A DNA stretch of 64,000 nucleotides from Planococcus lenghuensis. GTDB lineage: Bacteria; Bacillota; Bacilli; Bacillales_A; Planococcaceae. Below, piece by piece: positions 38,094 through 47,998 of this stretch (positions are counted from its first letter, which is position 1; the number at the start of each line of letters is the position of its first letter). The position numbers were made by a program, and so were the translations under genes. Under the pieces are notes generated by a model. It had not been told where the DNA came from. It saw only the letters and a program-made list of their open reading frames with translations, and ran no database searches. The stretch lies in contig NZ_CP019640.1 in assembly GCF_001999905.1 (NCBI RefSeq), positions 2,274,001 to 2,338,000 on the forward strand, in the 5' to 3' direction.

Positions 38094-39797
38094 TTATCTT
38101 GAAAGCATCTGTTGAATCCGGTCAAGCAGCTCTTCCCGCTGCCACTCGAAAGTTTCACCGGTTCTGCGGTTCTTCACTTCCAGAATGCCTTCCGATGCCC
38201 GTTTGCCGATCGTCACCCGTACCGGAATGCCGATCAGATCGGCATCCGCAAATTTCACACCGGCACGTTCCGGCCGGTCGTCCAAAAGAACTTCATAGCG
38301 ATAGTCCTTCATGAGTTTATACAAATCCTCAGCCAACTCCCGCTGTGTATCATCTTTCATGTTTATCGGGACGAGATGAATTGCATACGGAGCAACAGCA
38401 ATCGGCCACTGGAACCCGGCGTCATCCTGGAATTGCTCTGCCACTGCTGCCAGAACACGGGATACCCCGATTCCATAGCAGCCCATGAGGTAAGGTTTCG
38501 CTTTCCCCTGATCATTCAGGAACGTCGCTTCCATCGGTTCACTGTACGTTGTACCGAGTTTGAACACATGTCCCACTTCGATCCCTTTGGCAAACTGGAT
38601 GATCCCCTGTCCGTCAGGTGATGCATCTCCCTCCTGGATAAAACGCAAATCAGCGTATTGATCAATGGAGAAATCCTGTTCCGGGGTTACATTGATAAAA
38701 TGATACCCGGTCTCGTTTGCGCCGGCAATGCCATTGACGATGGATTTGACGGCATGATCCGCATATACTTTTACATCCGACGGCAGCTGAACAGGGCCGA
38801 CTGAACCAATCTCGGCAGACAGGAGATTCTGCACTTCTTCAGCAGAAGCAAGTTCTGCAGTCTTAACTCCCAGTGCATGCTTCACTTTAATATCATTGAT
38901 ATCATGATCACCGCGGGCCAGAATAATTGCATACGCATCATCCGCTTTAAAGACCAGTGTTTTAATGCATTGTTCAGGAGAAGCGCCAAGAAACGCTGCG
39001 ACTTCACTGATCGTTTTCTGATCCGGTGTCGCCACTTTTTCCATGGCTTTCGGGCTCTCCACACTCTTCGGATACGTTACGTTCACTTCTGCCATTTCGA
39101 TATTGGCCGCATACGGAGAACTATCCGAATATGCGATGATATCTTCTCCAATGTCGGACAGCACCATGAATTCATGGTTGTCTTTTCCTCCGATTGCACC
39201 GGAGTCTGCAATGACTGCCCGGAAATTCAAGCCGAGCCGGGTAAAGATATTCGTATATGCCTGCCGCATGTCTTCATAAGTCGCATCCAGACTTTCCGGT
39301 GTAGCATGGAAGGAATATGCATCTTTCATCAGAAATTCCCGGCCGCGCAGCAAACCGAAACGCGGGCGTTTTTCATCCCGGAATTTGCTTTGGATCTGGA
39401 ACAGGTTGAGCGGAAGTTTCTTATAGGATTTAATCTCATCGCGCAGCAGGGATGTAATTACTTCTTCATGTGTTGCCCCCAGCGCAAATTCCCGGTCATG
39501 CCGGTCTCTCAGGCGCATCAGTTCCGGTCCATATGAGTACCAGCGGCCCGTCTCCTGCCACAGTTCTGCCTGTTGCAATGCCGGGAGGAACACTTCAACA
39601 CTGTTCACGTTCTGCATCTCTTCCCGGATGATTTCTTCCACTTTCTGCAGCACCCGTTTGCCGAGTGGCAGGAACGAATAGACGCCGCTTGTATTCTGAC
39701 GGATGAATCCTGCCCGCAGCAGCATCTGATGGGATTTTGCGTCCGCATCTGCCGGAGTTTCCCGGAGAGTCGGAATAAATGTTAATGTCTGCCTCAT
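38094..39797 (-). CDS. proS: Proline-tRNA ligase
   Basis: A 567-residue class II aminoacyl-tRNA synthetase of the bacterial (ProS type 1) form. Motif 2 is in the [20 protein letters not shown] region and motif 3 is [14 protein letters not shown]. An editing (INS) domain lies between about 225 and 395 and an anticodon-binding domain at the C-terminus. The ATG at 39795-39797 is 6 bp after GAGGTG and is preferred to a GTG three codons upstream. A hairpin of unknown role (39840-39884) precedes it after rseP. Confidence 0.98.
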   Translation of the reverse strand: MRQTLTFIPTLRETPADADAKSHQMLLRAGFIRQNTSGVYSFLPLGKRVLQKVEEIIREEMQNVNSVEVFLPALQQAELWQETGRWYSYGPELMRLRDRHDREFALGATHEEVITSLLRDEIKSYKKLPLNLFQIQSKFRDEKRPRFGLLRGREFLMKDAYSFHATPESLDATYEDMRQAYTNIFTRLGLNFRAVIADSGAIGGKDNHEFMVLSDIGEDIIAYSDSSPYAANIEMAEVNVTYPKSVESPKAMEKVATPDQKTISEVAAFLGASPEQCIKTLVFKADDAYAIILARGDHDINDIKVKHALGVKTAELASAEEVQNLLSAEIGSVGPVQLPSDVKVYADHAVKSIVNGIAGANETGYHFINVTPEQDFSIDQYADLRFIQEGDASPDGQGIIQFAKGIEVGHVFKLGTTYSEPMEATFLNDQGKAKPYLMGCYGIGVSRVLAAVAEQFQDDAGFQWPIAVAPYAIHLVPINMKDDTQRELAEDLYKLMKDYRYEVLLDDRPERAGVKFADADLIGIPVRVTIGKRASEGILEVKNRRTGETFEWQREELLDRIQQMLSR

Positions 39798-39839
39798 GTC
39801 ATGCACCTCAATCGACTAGTGTTTAAATTCAAGGCAAAG

Positions 39840-39884
39840 CCGGGGGTGTGCATCTTACACTGATCGGCAAGATGCAGACACCGG
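39840..39884 (-). promoter_or_regulatory. 45-nt hairpin between rseP and proS
   Basis: Arms CCGG/CCGG, GTG/CAC and TGCATCTT (39849-39856) with AAGATGCA (39869-39876), separated by small internal mismatches; 12-nt loop. There is no following T-run. The 97-bp gap is too short for a full T-box leader. Confidence 0.5.
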
Positions 39885-39894
39885 ATTGCCGATG

Positions 39895-41163
39895 TTAGAA
39901 AAAGAATCGCTGGATATCATTCCAGGTCACGATGATCATCAGCATCAAGAGCAGCATGATGCCAACGAAATGAACCATGCCTTCCTTCTGGCGGTCCACC
40001 GGTTTCCCCCGGACCGCTTCGATAAGAAAGAACACCAGTCTGCCGCCATCAAGTGCCGGAAGAGGCAGCAGGTTCATGATGCCAAGGTTGATGCTCAGCA
40101 TACCTGCAAATCCCATAAGGGTATAGATGCCATATTCCTGCACGACGGTTTCGGTGGTTTTATAGATGCCGACCGGACCGGCAAGTGCATCAATGGTAAA
40201 TTGTCCGGTTACGAGCATGCCGAGCAGCCGGATAATTTCCTTGAACCAGAACACGGTCTGTTCTGCACCATACGCGATAGCTCCTATGGGGTCTTTCTCA
40301 AAAGGACTCATATACATGACGCCGATCACACCCACTTCTTCCGGAGCGCCTTCAGGCTGCATACGTTCCGGCGTAATCGCCAGGTCCAACACTTCCCCAT
40401 CCCGCTCGACTGTGAAGTTAAGTGTATTTTCAGGATTCTCCTGCACCACACCCACCAGGTCGTTCCAGGAATCAACCGGCTCGCTGTCAATAGCGGTCAC
40501 CAAATCGCCGCCTTCAAGTCCGGCTGCTGCAGCCGGGCTGTCTTCCGTCACTTCTGTAACGATCGGTTCATTTGTCGGAACGCCTTGGAACAGACCGAGG
40601 GCCGTGAAAATCAGGAATGCTAAAATGAAATTGAAGAACGGTCCTGCAAAAATGGTCAAAAACCGCTGAAGCACATTTTTGGAACCGAATTGCCGATCAA
40701 ACGGAGCAAGCTGTGTTTCGTTGCCATTCTCCTCGATGACCGCATCCCGTGCTACCGGAATACGCAGAAATTGATCTTCTTCATCATAGCCTTTGATGTA
40801 CAATTCCCGTTCCAGGTCCGCCTCTTCCACTTCAAGGAACAGGACGTCCGGATACTCTTTCTTCTGGTTCAAGACAACCCGTTCGGCTTCTCCGTCTTTA
40901 TTGAGCAGCAGACCCACCCGGTGACCGGGCTGAATACGGACTGTATCGAAGTCCTCGCCTGCCATGCGGACATAACCGCCAAATGGCAATAGGCGTATGG
41001 TATATAAAGTCTCACCTTTTGTGATGCCGAGAATCTTAGGACCAAACCCAATGGCGAACTCACGCACCAGAATGCCGGCCCGTTTTGCAAATATGAAATG
41101 CCCCAGTTCATGAAAGAACACGAGGGATCCGAAAACCAGCGCAAACGAAATAACTGTTTCCAT
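39895..41163 (-). CDS. rseP: RIP site-2 protease RseP (RasP)
   Basis: A 422-residue intramembrane zinc metalloprotease that cleaves anti-sigma factors and remnant signal peptides within the membrane. The zinc motif H18-E-L-G-H22 lies in the first membrane segment, one PDZ domain is at about 185-270, and the second active-site motif LLPLPALDGGRLVFF is near residue 370. Four membrane segments are visible. It follows dxr and precedes proS, the conserved order; the substrate anti-sigma factor is not in the window. Confidence 0.97.
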   Translation of the reverse strand: METVISFALVFGSLVFFHELGHFIFAKRAGILVREFAIGFGPKILGITKGETLYTIRLLPFGGYVRMAGEDFDTVRIQPGHRVGLLLNKDGEAERVVLNQKKEYPDVLFLEVEEADLERELYIKGYDEEDQFLRIPVARDAVIEENGNETQLAPFDRQFGSKNVLQRFLTIFAGPFFNFILAFLIFTALGLFQGVPTNEPIVTEVTEDSPAAAAGLEGGDLVTAIDSEPVDSWNDLVGVVQENPENTLNFTVERDGEVLDLAITPERMQPEGAPEEVGVIGVMYMSPFEKDPIGAIAYGAEQTVFWFKEIIRLLGMLVTGQFTIDALAGPVGIYKTTETVVQEYGIYTLMGFAGMLSINLGIMNLLPLPALDGGRLVFFLIEAVRGKPVDRQKEGMVHFVGIMLLLMLMIIVTWNDIQRFFF

Positions 41164-41204
41164 ACCAAACCCATCCTTTAACCGTTATCGGTTTAAATCT
41201 TAAG

Positions 41205-42350
41205 CTATTTTAGCATGTTCCGGACAGATTTTCTTGTATTTGCGTCGACTTCGAGAATCTCTTCGAGTCCTGGCGCAGCAGCAGGCGTATGAGCAGCCAT
41301 TGCCCGGCTAATGATTTCTTCAATCTGAAGGAAATCAATGCGTTCATTTAAAAATTGAGCGACCGCTTCTTCATTTGCCGCATTGTAGACGGTGGTCATC
41401 GTGCCGCCTGCACGGCCGGCATCAAATGCAAGCTGCAGCGCCCGGTACCGATCGTAGTCCATTTCCTGGAAATTCAATTTGCCGATAGCAGCTAAATCCA
41501 GTCTGGCTGCATTGCGGCGAGGCAGTCTGTCGGGAAACGTGAGCGCATACTGGATCGGCACACGCATATCGGGTGTGCCGAGCTGCGCCATGACTCCTGT
41601 ATCACGGAACTCGACCATGGAATGAATGATACTTTCTCTGTGAAGCAGCACTTCGATGTCATCATAAGGAAAATCGAACAGCACATGTGCTTCAATGACT
41701 TCGAGACCTTTATTCGCCATCGTGGCTGAATCGATTGTAATTTTGGCTCCCATGGACCAATTGGGATGATTCAACGCTTCCTTTACTGTAACTCCCTGCA
41801 GCTCATTGCGGGTCCGGTCCCGGAAACTCCCGCCGGAAGCAGTCAGAATCAACTTCGTCGCCTGTTCCCGCTTTTCACCGTTCAGCGCTTGAAACAGGGC
41901 TGAATGTTCGCTGTCCACCGGCAGAATGACCGCTCCATATTTACGGGCTTCCCGCATAACAAGATGGCCTGCTGTTACGAGCGTCTCTTTATTGGCAAGT
42001 GCTATTTTTCTGCCGAGCCGGATTGCCGCCAGCGTCGGTTCAAGACCGATCGAGCCGGTCACTGCACTGACCAGCACATCTGCATCATATACAGCAATCT
42101 CGTTCAGTCCAGTCTGTCCGGCAAGCACATCCAGATCAGGATAATGGCTGCGGAGATCGGCTGCATCCTGTTCACCCAGTACACATACCGCCTGCGGCTT
42201 GAATTCTTCGATCAGCTTTCGGGTCTCTTCCATGTTCCTGCCGGCAGAGAAGGCAGTCAGTTCAAACAGCTCCCGATGCTCTCGGATCACATCTGCTGTC
42301 TGCAGACCGATCGAGCCGGTTGCTCCGAGCAGTATAACTTTTTGTGTCAT
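41205..42350 (-). CDS. dxr: 1-deoxy-D-xylulose 5-phosphate reductoisomerase
   Basis: Dxr performs the committed step of the MEP isoprenoid pathway, NADPH-dependent conversion of DXP to MEP. The 381-residue protein has the NADP-binding GATGSIG near the start, metal-ligand segments LPVDSEHSA and NKGLEVIEAH, and the flexible-loop region GASFRDR-like (SGGSFRDRTRNEL). The start ATG at 42348-42350 or the adjacent TTG codon are both possible. It supplies precursors to the neighbouring UppS. Confidence 0.97.
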   Translation of the reverse strand: MTQKVILLGATGSIGLQTADVIREHRELFELTAFSAGRNMEETRKLIEEFKPQAVCVLGEQDAADLRSHYPDLDVLAGQTGLNEIAVYDADVLVSAVTGSIGLEPTLAAIRLGRKIALANKETLVTAGHLVMREARKYGAVILPVDSEHSALFQALNGEKREQATKLILTASGGSFRDRTRNELQGVTVKEALNHPNWSMGAKITIDSATMANKGLEVIEAHVLFDFPYDDIEVLLHRESIIHSMVEFRDTGVMAQLGTPDMRVPIQYALTFPDRLPRRNAARLDLAAIGKLNFQEMDYDRYRALQLAFDAGRAGGTMTTVYNAANEEAVAQFLNERIDFLQIEEIISRAMAAHTPAAAPGLEEILEVDANTRKSVRNMLK

Positions 42351-42365
42351 CAATTCTCAGCCTCT

Positions 42366-43157
42366 CTATATAAAATGTAAAAAATGCAGAAGCGGCAAGA
42401 CGAATAGCAGGCTGTCAAACCGGTCGAGCATGCCGCCATGGCCAGGCAGGATTGTTCCGGAATCCTTGACGCCGAAATGCCGCTTCAGTGCTGATTCCAC
42501 TAAATCCCCCAGCTGACCGAAACTAGCGGCAGCAATGGTGACCCCGACCAGAATCAGCACAGAGCCTTCCAGATCCACGAACCAGTCAAGCAGCAAAGCC
42601 GCCGCAACTGCCCAAACAATGCCTCCGATGAATCCCTCAATGGTCTTATTCGGTGAAATTTGCGGCCACAGCTTTCGCTTGCCGATTTTTCTTCCAGTGA
42701 AGTAAGCCCCTGAATCGGTGGACCATACGACAAGCAGGGCATAGACAATGTATTCCAATCCAGCGTTGCGTGTTTCAATAAAATAGAAGAACCCGATGCC
42801 GATATAAAGTGTTCCTAATATTGAAAGAGCCGCATCTTCGAATGTAAATGTATTTTTCACCACAACCGTATGTATAAGCAGCAGCAGCACTGCAAAAAAG
42901 GCGAAATCGATTTTCTTATAGTCGGTATAGATATATAGGATATCCGTCCAATGAGACGGAATCAGCAGCGAAAACATAAGCGCTAATGAAATAAGCCCGC
43001 TGATGCTGAGCAAATACTGGCCTTTCATACGCAGCAGCTCCTGCAGCGCAATCGCAGCCAGGGCATAGACCAGCACGGTGAACGGCAGGCCGCCGATCAG
43101 TACGAAAGGGATAAATAAGCCGGCAGCAATCAAACCGGTAACAATGCGCTGTTTCAT
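42366..43157 (-). CDS. cdsA: Phosphatidate cytidylyltransferase
   Basis: A 263-residue polytopic membrane enzyme that makes CDP-diacylglycerol from phosphatidate and CTP, feeding PgsA. About seven to eight hydrophobic segments are visible, and the C-terminal signature SALKRHFGVKDSGTILPGHGGMLDR is complete. Its ATG overlaps the uppS stop by 4 bp. Confidence 0.97.
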   Translation of the reverse strand: MKQRIVTGLIAAGLFIPFVLIGGLPFTVLVYALAAIALQELLRMKGQYLLSISGLISLALMFSLLIPSHWTDILYIYTDYKKIDFAFFAVLLLLIHTVVVKNTFTFEDAALSILGTLYIGIGFFYFIETRNAGLEYIVYALLVVWSTDSGAYFTGRKIGKRKLWPQISPNKTIEGFIGGIVWAVAAALLLDWFVDLEGSVLILVGVTIAAASFGQLGDLVESALKRHFGVKDSGTILPGHGGMLDRFDSLLFVLPLLHFLHFI

Positions 43158-43939
43158 GTCGCTTCGTCTCCTTTCAATCCCCCGTACCGTCGGTTGCGCC
43201 GCTGGTAGTTTTCTATGGCATCGAGCATGCTGTCACTGTCAAAATCAGGCCATAATGTTTCCGTAAACCAAAATTCTGTATACGCCAGCTGCCAAAGCAT
43301 GAAGTTGCTCAGCCGGACTTCACCGCTTGTCCGAATCAGCAGGTCAGGTTCCGGCAGAGCGCCGGTCATCAGCCGGTCCGTTATGTGTTGCTCCGTGACG
43401 TCTTCCGGATTCAGCAATCCGGCAGCAGCTTCAGCTGCCAGTTCCCGGACCGCATCCGCGATTTCCGACCGGCTTCCATAATTCAAAGCGAAATTCAGCA
43501 CCAATCCCGTGTTATGTTGCGTGTCATGAATCGCCCGATGCACCGCTTTTTTTGTATGAGGCGGGAGTTTATCTTGTTCGCCCATCATGACAACCCGCAC
43601 ATTTTCCTCCACCAGCTCAGGAAGATAAGAAGACAGGAACTCTTCCGGCAGCCGCATAAGAAAATCCACTTCCGTTTTCGGCCGTTTCCAGTTTTCCGTT
43701 GAAAACGCATAAAGCGTCAGCACTTCCACTCCCATCCGGCTGGCAAGCTTCGTAATTCTGCGGACCGTTTTCATTCCCTCATGATGGCCGGCAATCCGCG
43801 GAAGGCCGCGCATTTTCGCCCAGCGTCCGTTACCGTCCATAATAATAGCAATGTGCGCCGGCACTTTTTCCTCCAAGGCAGCTGTCAGCCGGTCTGTATC
43901 GGCTGACGATTCTTTTCGCTTCAGCAACTTTTCAAACAT
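43154..43939 (-). CDS. uppS: Isoprenyl transferase (undecaprenyl pyrophosphate synthase)
   Basis: A 261-residue cis-prenyltransferase that makes the C55 carrier for peptidoglycan and teichoic acid synthesis. The catalytic Asp35 is in IIMDGNGRWAK, and the C-terminal motif RTSGEVRLSNFMLWQ is intact. The ATG at 43937-43939 has GGAGG 9 bp upstream; a frame opening 11 codons earlier is rejected. It heads the uppS-cdsA-dxr-rseP-proS set. Confidence 0.97.
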   Translation of the reverse strand: MFEKLLKRKESSADTDRLTAALEEKVPAHIAIIMDGNGRWAKMRGLPRIAGHHEGMKTVRRITKLASRMGVEVLTLYAFSTENWKRPKTEVDFLMRLPEEFLSSYLPELVEENVRVVMMGEQDKLPPHTKKAVHRAIHDTQHNTGLVLNFALNYGSRSEIADAVRELAAEAAAGLLNPEDVTEQHITDRLMTGALPEPDLLIRTSGEVRLSNFMLWQLAYTEFWFTETLWPDFDSDSMLDAIENYQRRNRRYGGLKGDEAT

Positions 43940-44044
43940 AACTGTTTTCCTCCGATACATGCACGTACGCAAGTCTATTGTTTATCATAACAAAAATCAG
44001 ATGCGTATGCCCCCTGATTTACCTGTCAAATTTCAACAGGCAGC

Positions 44045-44073
44045 AAAAAACGCCCTGATATTCAGGACGTTTT
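44045..44073 (-). terminator. Terminator of frr
   Basis: Stem AACGTCCTGA/TCAGGGCGTT (one G-T pair) with a 3-nt loop and a TTTTTT tail on the minus strand. Confidence 0.9.
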
Positions 44074-44091
44074 AAGACGGAAGAAGTTCTC

Positions 44092-44649
44092 TTACACTTC
44101 CAGGACTTCTTTTTCTTTATTTTGCGCAATGGAATCGATTTCGGCAATACTCGAATCTGTCATTTTCTGAACATCATCAGAATAGCCGCGAAGATCATCT
44201 TCCGTAATTTCGCCTTTTTTCTCAAGCTTCTTCAAGTCGTCATTGGCATCACGGCGGATGTTGCGGATCGCAACTTTCGCTTCCTCCGCCTCTTTCTTCA
44301 CTTGTTTGACCAGCTCTTTACGCCGCTCTTCAGTAAGGGCAGGCACAGCCAGCCGGATGATATTTCCATCGCTTGCCGGCGAAAGGCCAATGTCGGACTT
44401 CAGGATCGCTTTTTCGATTTCGCCGGTTACACTTTTATCATACGGCTGGATAACCAGCAGCCGGGCTTCCGGAGTGGAGATGCCCGCAACTTGATTGATC
44501 GGTGTTGGAGCACCGTAGTAATCGACTGTAATTTTATCGAGCAATGATGCACTGGCACGTCCCGCACGGATAGATGCCAATTCCCGCGAGTATGCCTGGA
44601 TTGCTTTTGACATTCTGTCTTTGGACTGCTGCATGATTGTTTTCGGCAT
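44092..44649 (-). CDS. frr: Ribosome recycling factor
   Basis: A 185-residue RRF, which with EF-G splits post-termination ribosomes. The sequence has the full three-helix bundle with the conserved [15 protein letters not shown] and [14 protein letters not shown] segments. The ATG shares 1 bp with the pyrH stop (TAATG) and has AGGAGG inside the end of pyrH, so translation is coupled. Confidence 0.98.
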   Translation of the reverse strand: MPKTIMQQSKDRMSKAIQAYSRELASIRAGRASASLLDKITVDYYGAPTPINQVAGISTPEARLLVIQPYDKSVTGEIEKAILKSDIGLSPASDGNIIRLAVPALTEERRKELVKQVKKEAEEAKVAIRNIRRDANDDLKKLEKKGEITEDDLRGYSDDVQKMTDSSIAEIDSIAQNKEKEVLEV

Positions 44650-45374
44650 TATACTGACCTCCTGACGGTAGTTCCGATTTTTTCACCAAGTGCCGCTTTT
44701 TTAATATTACCATTTTCCATGAGTGAGAACACGACGAGCGGAATATCATTATCCATACAGAGCGTAGAAGCTGTGGAATCCATGACCTGCAGCCCTCTCT
44801 GAATCACTTCCAGGTATGATAGTTCTGCGTATTTGACAGCATTTTCATCTTGCTGTGGATCGGCAGAGTAAACGCCATCAACATTGTTCTTCGCCATCAA
44901 AATCACATCTGCTTCAATTTCTGCTGCTCGCAATGCGGCCGTGGTATCTGTCGAAAAGTATGGGTTTCCGGTACCGGCTGCAAATATGACAACCCGCTTT
45001 TTCTCAAGATGCCGGATAGCCCGCCGGCGGATGTACGGCTCTGCAACCTGGCGCATTTCAATAGAAGACAGTACGCGCGATTCAACTCCCTGGTTTTCGA
45101 GCGAATCCTGCAGTGCGAGAGAATTCATGACGGTTGCAAGCATTCCCATGTAATCAGCTGTTGCACGGTCCATGCCCATTTCTGATCCGATCTTGCCACG
45201 CCAGATATTTCCGCCGCCGACAACCACTGCGACTTCCACACCCATTTCCACCACTTCTTTAACCTGCGCCGCGACATTCTTGATGATTTCAGGAGATAAC
45301 CCGAAACCTTTATCGCCGGCCATTGCTTCCCCGCTCAGTTTCAGAACGATTCGTTTGTACTGTTGAACACTCAT
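44649..45374 (-). CDS. pyrH: UMP kinase
   Basis: A 241-residue hexameric amino-acid-kinase-fold UMP kinase: [15 protein letters not shown] at the N-terminus, VGGGNIWRG for the phosphate-binding loop, and [19 protein letters not shown] near the C-terminus. It produces UDP for pyrimidine nucleotides and is typically activated by GTP. It is followed by frr and separated from tsf by a terminator. Confidence 0.98.
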   Translation of the reverse strand: MSVQQYKRIVLKLSGEAMAGDKGFGLSPEIIKNVAAQVKEVVEMGVEVAVVVGGGNIWRGKIGSEMGMDRATADYMGMLATVMNSLALQDSLENQGVESRVLSSIEMRQVAEPYIRRRAIRHLEKKRVVIFAAGTGNPYFSTDTTAALRAAEIEADVILMAKNNVDGVYSADPQQDENAVKYAELSYLEVIQRGLQVMDSTASTLCMDNDIPLVVFSLMENGNIKKAALGEKIGTTVRRSV

Positions 45375-45401
45375 CGGTACCCTCCATCACACATTTACTT
45401 G

Positions 45402-45432
45402 AAAAATAGGGAACACGGATGTGTCCCCTATT
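45402..45432 (-). terminator. Terminator of tsf
   Basis: Stem AATAGGGGACAC/GTGTTCCCTATT (G-T pair inside) with a 4-nt loop and TTTTTC tail. Confidence 0.9.
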
Positions 45433-45442
45433 AACATCTGCT

Positions 45443-46327
45443 TTATCCTTTGTTGACTTGGCTCATAACTTCTTCTGCGAAGTTATCTTGGCGTTTTTCA
45501 ATGCCTTCGCCCACTTCATAGCGTACGAAGCCTTTGATTTTTCCGCCAGTTGACTGCACGAAATCGCGCACTTTCTGATCGGAATTACGCACAAATGCCT
45601 GGTCCAGGAGACAGATTTCTTCAAAGTATTTGCCAAGGCGGCCTTCGACCATCTTCGCAACGATGTTTTCAGGTTTCCCTTCATTCAGCGCCTGTTCTGT
45701 CAGTACTTTGCGCTCACGCTCCACTTCTTCTTCAGAAACCTGGTCACGTGATACATATTTCGGGTTCAGTGCTGCTACATGCATCGCTACGCCGCGTGCA
45801 GCTTCTTCGTCCGTAGAACCTTCCAGTTCAACGAGCACACCGATGCGGCCGCCCATGTGAAGGTAAGCACCGAATGCGTCATTGTCAGTCTTCGTAAGGA
45901 TCACGAAGCGGCGAAGATTGATTTTTTCGCCGATTTTAGCGATTGCATTGGAGATGTGATTGTCAACAGTTGAGCCGTTATCCATTTCAGATGCAAGAGC
46001 TTCCTCGATGGTTGCCGGTTTTGTTGCCAGCAAGTGTTCGCCGAGTTCCGAAACGAGTGTCTGGAACCCTTCATTTTTCGCAACGAAATCCGTTTCTGCA
46101 TTCACTTCATAAATGACTGCTTCATTGTCTCTCTCTAAAATGGAGACGACGCCTTCTGCTGCTACGCGGTCTGCTTTCTTCGAAGCGCTTGAAAGACCTT
46201 TTTCACGCAGGAAATCAACCGCTGCATCCATATTGCCGTCAGTTTCAACAAGCGCTTTTTTACAGTCCATCATGCCTGCACCTGTTTTTCCACGCAATTC
46301 TTTTACCATTTGTGCTGTAACTGCCAT
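45443..46327 (-). CDS. tsf: Elongation factor Ts
   Basis: A 294-residue EF-Ts, the nucleotide exchange factor for EF-Tu. It has the N-terminal UBA-like motif ([21 protein letters not shown], split over two helices), [10 protein letters not shown], and the dimerisation-like C-terminal repeat. It is cotranscribed with rpsB through an intercistronic hairpin, which may reduce EF-Ts relative to S2. Confidence 0.98.
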   Translation of the reverse strand: MAVTAQMVKELRGKTGAGMMDCKKALVETDGNMDAAVDFLREKGLSSASKKADRVAAEGVVSILERDNEAVIYEVNAETDFVAKNEGFQTLVSELGEHLLATKPATIEEALASEMDNGSTVDNHISNAIAKIGEKINLRRFVILTKTDNDAFGAYLHMGGRIGVLVELEGSTDEEAARGVAMHVAALNPKYVSRDQVSEEEVERERKVLTEQALNEGKPENIVAKMVEGRLGKYFEEICLLDQAFVRNSDQKVRDFVQSTGGKIKGFVRYEVGEGIEKRQDNFAEEVMSQVNKG

Positions 46328-46355
46328 TGTCTATTCCTCCTTGGGATATTTTCTC

Positions 46356-46391
46356 AAAAAAAGGCGATAAGGGGTTTAGCCGCTTATCACC
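46356..46391 (-). terminator. Intercistronic terminator/attenuator between rpsB and tsf
   Basis: Stem GGTGATAAG (46391-46383) with CTTATCGCC (46371-46363), one G-T pair, followed by seven T on the minus strand. It lies in the 80-bp gap before tsf; no separate tsf promoter is evident. Confidence 0.85.
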
Positions 46392-46407
46392 TGATGGTGC
46401 TTGTGAA

Positions 46408-47124
46408 TTACTCAGCAGCTTCAGCTGGAGCTTCTTCTTCTTCACCTTGTTTAGATTCGATCAAAGCATCCGCCATTTTGCCTGTCAGCAATTTGACTGC
46501 ACGGATCGCGTCATCATTTGCAGGGATGACATAATCGATTTCGTCCGGATCACAGTTTGTGTCAACGATTCCGACGATCGGAATGTTCAGCTTCATTGCT
46601 TCTGCAACAGCAATGCGTTCTTTGCGTGGGTCAACGACGAACATTACGTCCGGAAGACCGTTCATGTCGCGGATACCGCCAAGGAATTTCACGAGGCGCT
46701 CGTGCTCTTTATTCAGCTGAACGACTTCTTTCTTCGGAAGAACGTCAAATGTGCCGTCTTCTTCCATGCGCTCAATGTCCTTCATGCGCTTTACGCGCTT
46801 CTGGATTGTACCGAAGTTTGTGAGCGTACCACCCAACCACCGCTGGTTGATGTAGTAATTTCCAGAACGTTCCGCTTCTTCACGGATTGCATCCTGTGCC
46901 TGTTTTTTCGTGCCGACGAATAATACTTTTCCGCCTTCTTCGCCGACTTGCTTCATGTAGTTGTAAGCTTCTTCCAGCTTACGCACTGTTTTCTGAAGGT
47001 CGATGATGTAAATCCCGTTACGTTCTACGAAAATGTATTTCTTCATTTTCGGGTTCCAACGGCGTGTCTGGTGACCGAAGTGTACACCAGCTTCAAGCAG
47101 TTGTTTCATTGATACTACTGACAT
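46408..47124 (-). CDS. rpsB: 30S ribosomal protein S2
   Basis: A 238-residue S2, starting [22 protein letters not shown] and ending with an acidic tail ([11 protein letters not shown]). It is one of the last proteins to join the 30S subunit and is needed for S1-type mRNA interactions. The ATG at 47122-47124 follows GTAGGAGG. A strong promoter lies about 120 bp upstream, giving a leader with a CACG/CGTG hairpin. Confidence 0.99.
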   Translation of the reverse strand: MSVVSMKQLLEAGVHFGHQTRRWNPKMKKYIFVERNGIYIIDLQKTVRKLEEAYNYMKQVGEEGGKVLFVGTKKQAQDAIREEAERSGNYYINQRWLGGTLTNFGTIQKRVKRMKDIERMEEDGTFDVLPKKEVVQLNKEHERLVKFLGGIRDMNGLPDVMFVVDPRKERIAVAEAMKLNIPIVGIVDTNCDPDEIDYVIPANDDAIRAVKLLTGKMADALIESKQGEEEEAPAEAAE

Positions 47125-47239
47125 GTTTGTTTCCTCCTACAGGTTTTTAGTTTCCTCCGCATTCCTCACGCCCGGACCGTGACCCATACAGGCACCTGCA
47201 ATCCGGATTAGAATACGTGTGTATTTAACACCGTTTGAA

Positions 47240-47269
47240 AGTATAACATAGCATTACCTATTTTTGCAA
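47240..47269 (-). promoter_or_regulatory. Sigma-A promoter of rpsB-tsf
   Basis: TTGCAA (47264-47269), an 18-bp spacer and TATACT (47240-47245) on the minus strand. The leader of about 110 nt contains a small CACG/CGTG hairpin; I could not match it to a known S2 leader. Confidence 0.72.
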
Positions 47270-47347
47270 ACAATCTGCCGAAGACTTTTAAACGGGCATT
47301 CTTTTATTCAACAGTTCTTTTCGCAAGAATTGTAGGTACCAGATATG

Positions 47348-47466
47348 GATCCGCTCCGGTGGACGCTTACCGCGGGCACTGCTTCAACTTCCTGAAACTC
47401 CTGCCGTCGCTTCAGGTGACTTTCAGCTCGTGCGGATACCGCTGGCGTCGCCACCTGGCGCTCATC
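47348..47466. repeat. Imperfect palindromic intergenic repeat
   Basis: The ends GATCCGCTCCGGTGG and, on the other strand, GATGAGCGCCAGGTGG pair imperfectly; the inner arms GACGCTTACCGCGGGCAC and the reverse of GTGCGGATACCGCTGGCGTC also pair. The core has CTTCAACTTCCTGAAACTC. From memory it resembles a dispersed repeat (CGCTTTCCGCGGGC type) common in Bacillaceae and Planococcaceae genomes. No mobile-element gene is attached. Confidence 0.65.
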
Positions 47467-47640
47467 TATTCCGATTTTTCCAATCCTCTATAAATCGAGT
47501 GAAAGAAAAGGCATACCACCATAGAAATTGGGGACTTGCCGTTTAAAAAAGAAGCAGGAATTCCCTAATTTTTTTACAGAAGATAGAAGCGGTAAATTAA
47601 CAATTGCACCAAGCACTGACGGGTCCACGGGGCGGACGAA

Positions 47641-47866
47641 GCAGGAAGACCGGCATTCTTTGCCTGGCTTCCTGCGAAAGTCAAGGAGAGGGCAGTTAAT
47701 TCTCTCCCCTTTGCGACGAGTTTGTGCAGGAGCAGCGCCTTGATTGCGCTGAAAGCAAAGCGACGAGCGCACCAAGGGCGGAGAAAGCTTGGCGGACCAC
47801 CCGCGGACGATGAACGGGAATCCATAGCGCCAAAGCCACCGGGATTCCCTGCCTCGCTTTCAGCGC
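47641..47866. repeat. Block of nested hairpins, probable structured repeat
   Basis: Perfect arms seen: GCAGGAAG/CTTCCTGC (47641-47648, 47668-47675) with GGCA/TGCC inside; GGAGAG/CTCTCC (47685-47707); CAGCGC/GCGCTG (47733-47751); CCAAG/CTTGG (47772-47792); GGGAATCC/GGATTCCC (47816-47823, 47842-47849); and an outer pair GCGCTGAAAGC (47746-47756) with GCTTTCAGCGC (47856-47866). The CAGCGC arm and the outer pair compete for the same bases, so two alternative folds exist. Confidence 0.7.
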
Positions 47867-47969
47867 GCCCCGAATGGAGTAATTTCTTCGAGTCAAGAGC
47901 AGACTTTGGGGAAGAACTTCTTAGAAAATAGTCAATTCAATTTAAAATAACAGCGATAATGCAAAACAA

Positions 47970-47998
47970 AAAGCAGACCTAGAGTGCGGCCTGCTTTA
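47970..47998 (-). terminator. Terminator of codY
   Basis: Minus-strand stem AAAGCAG-GCC with GGT-CTGCTTT and a TTTTTGTTTTG tail, about 10 bp after the codY stop. Confidence 0.85.

Noticed and set aside
39798-39894. T-box riboswitch for proS
   Set aside because: The gap is only 97 bp, with one hairpin and no antiterminator or T-box sequence.
47488-47931. Overlapping ORFs of 66-95 codons on both strands in the codY-rpsB gap
   Set aside because: They follow the palindromes, overlap each other in several frames, lack ribosome-binding sites and have compositions (many Arg, Cys, Ser) of non-coding GC-rich sequence.
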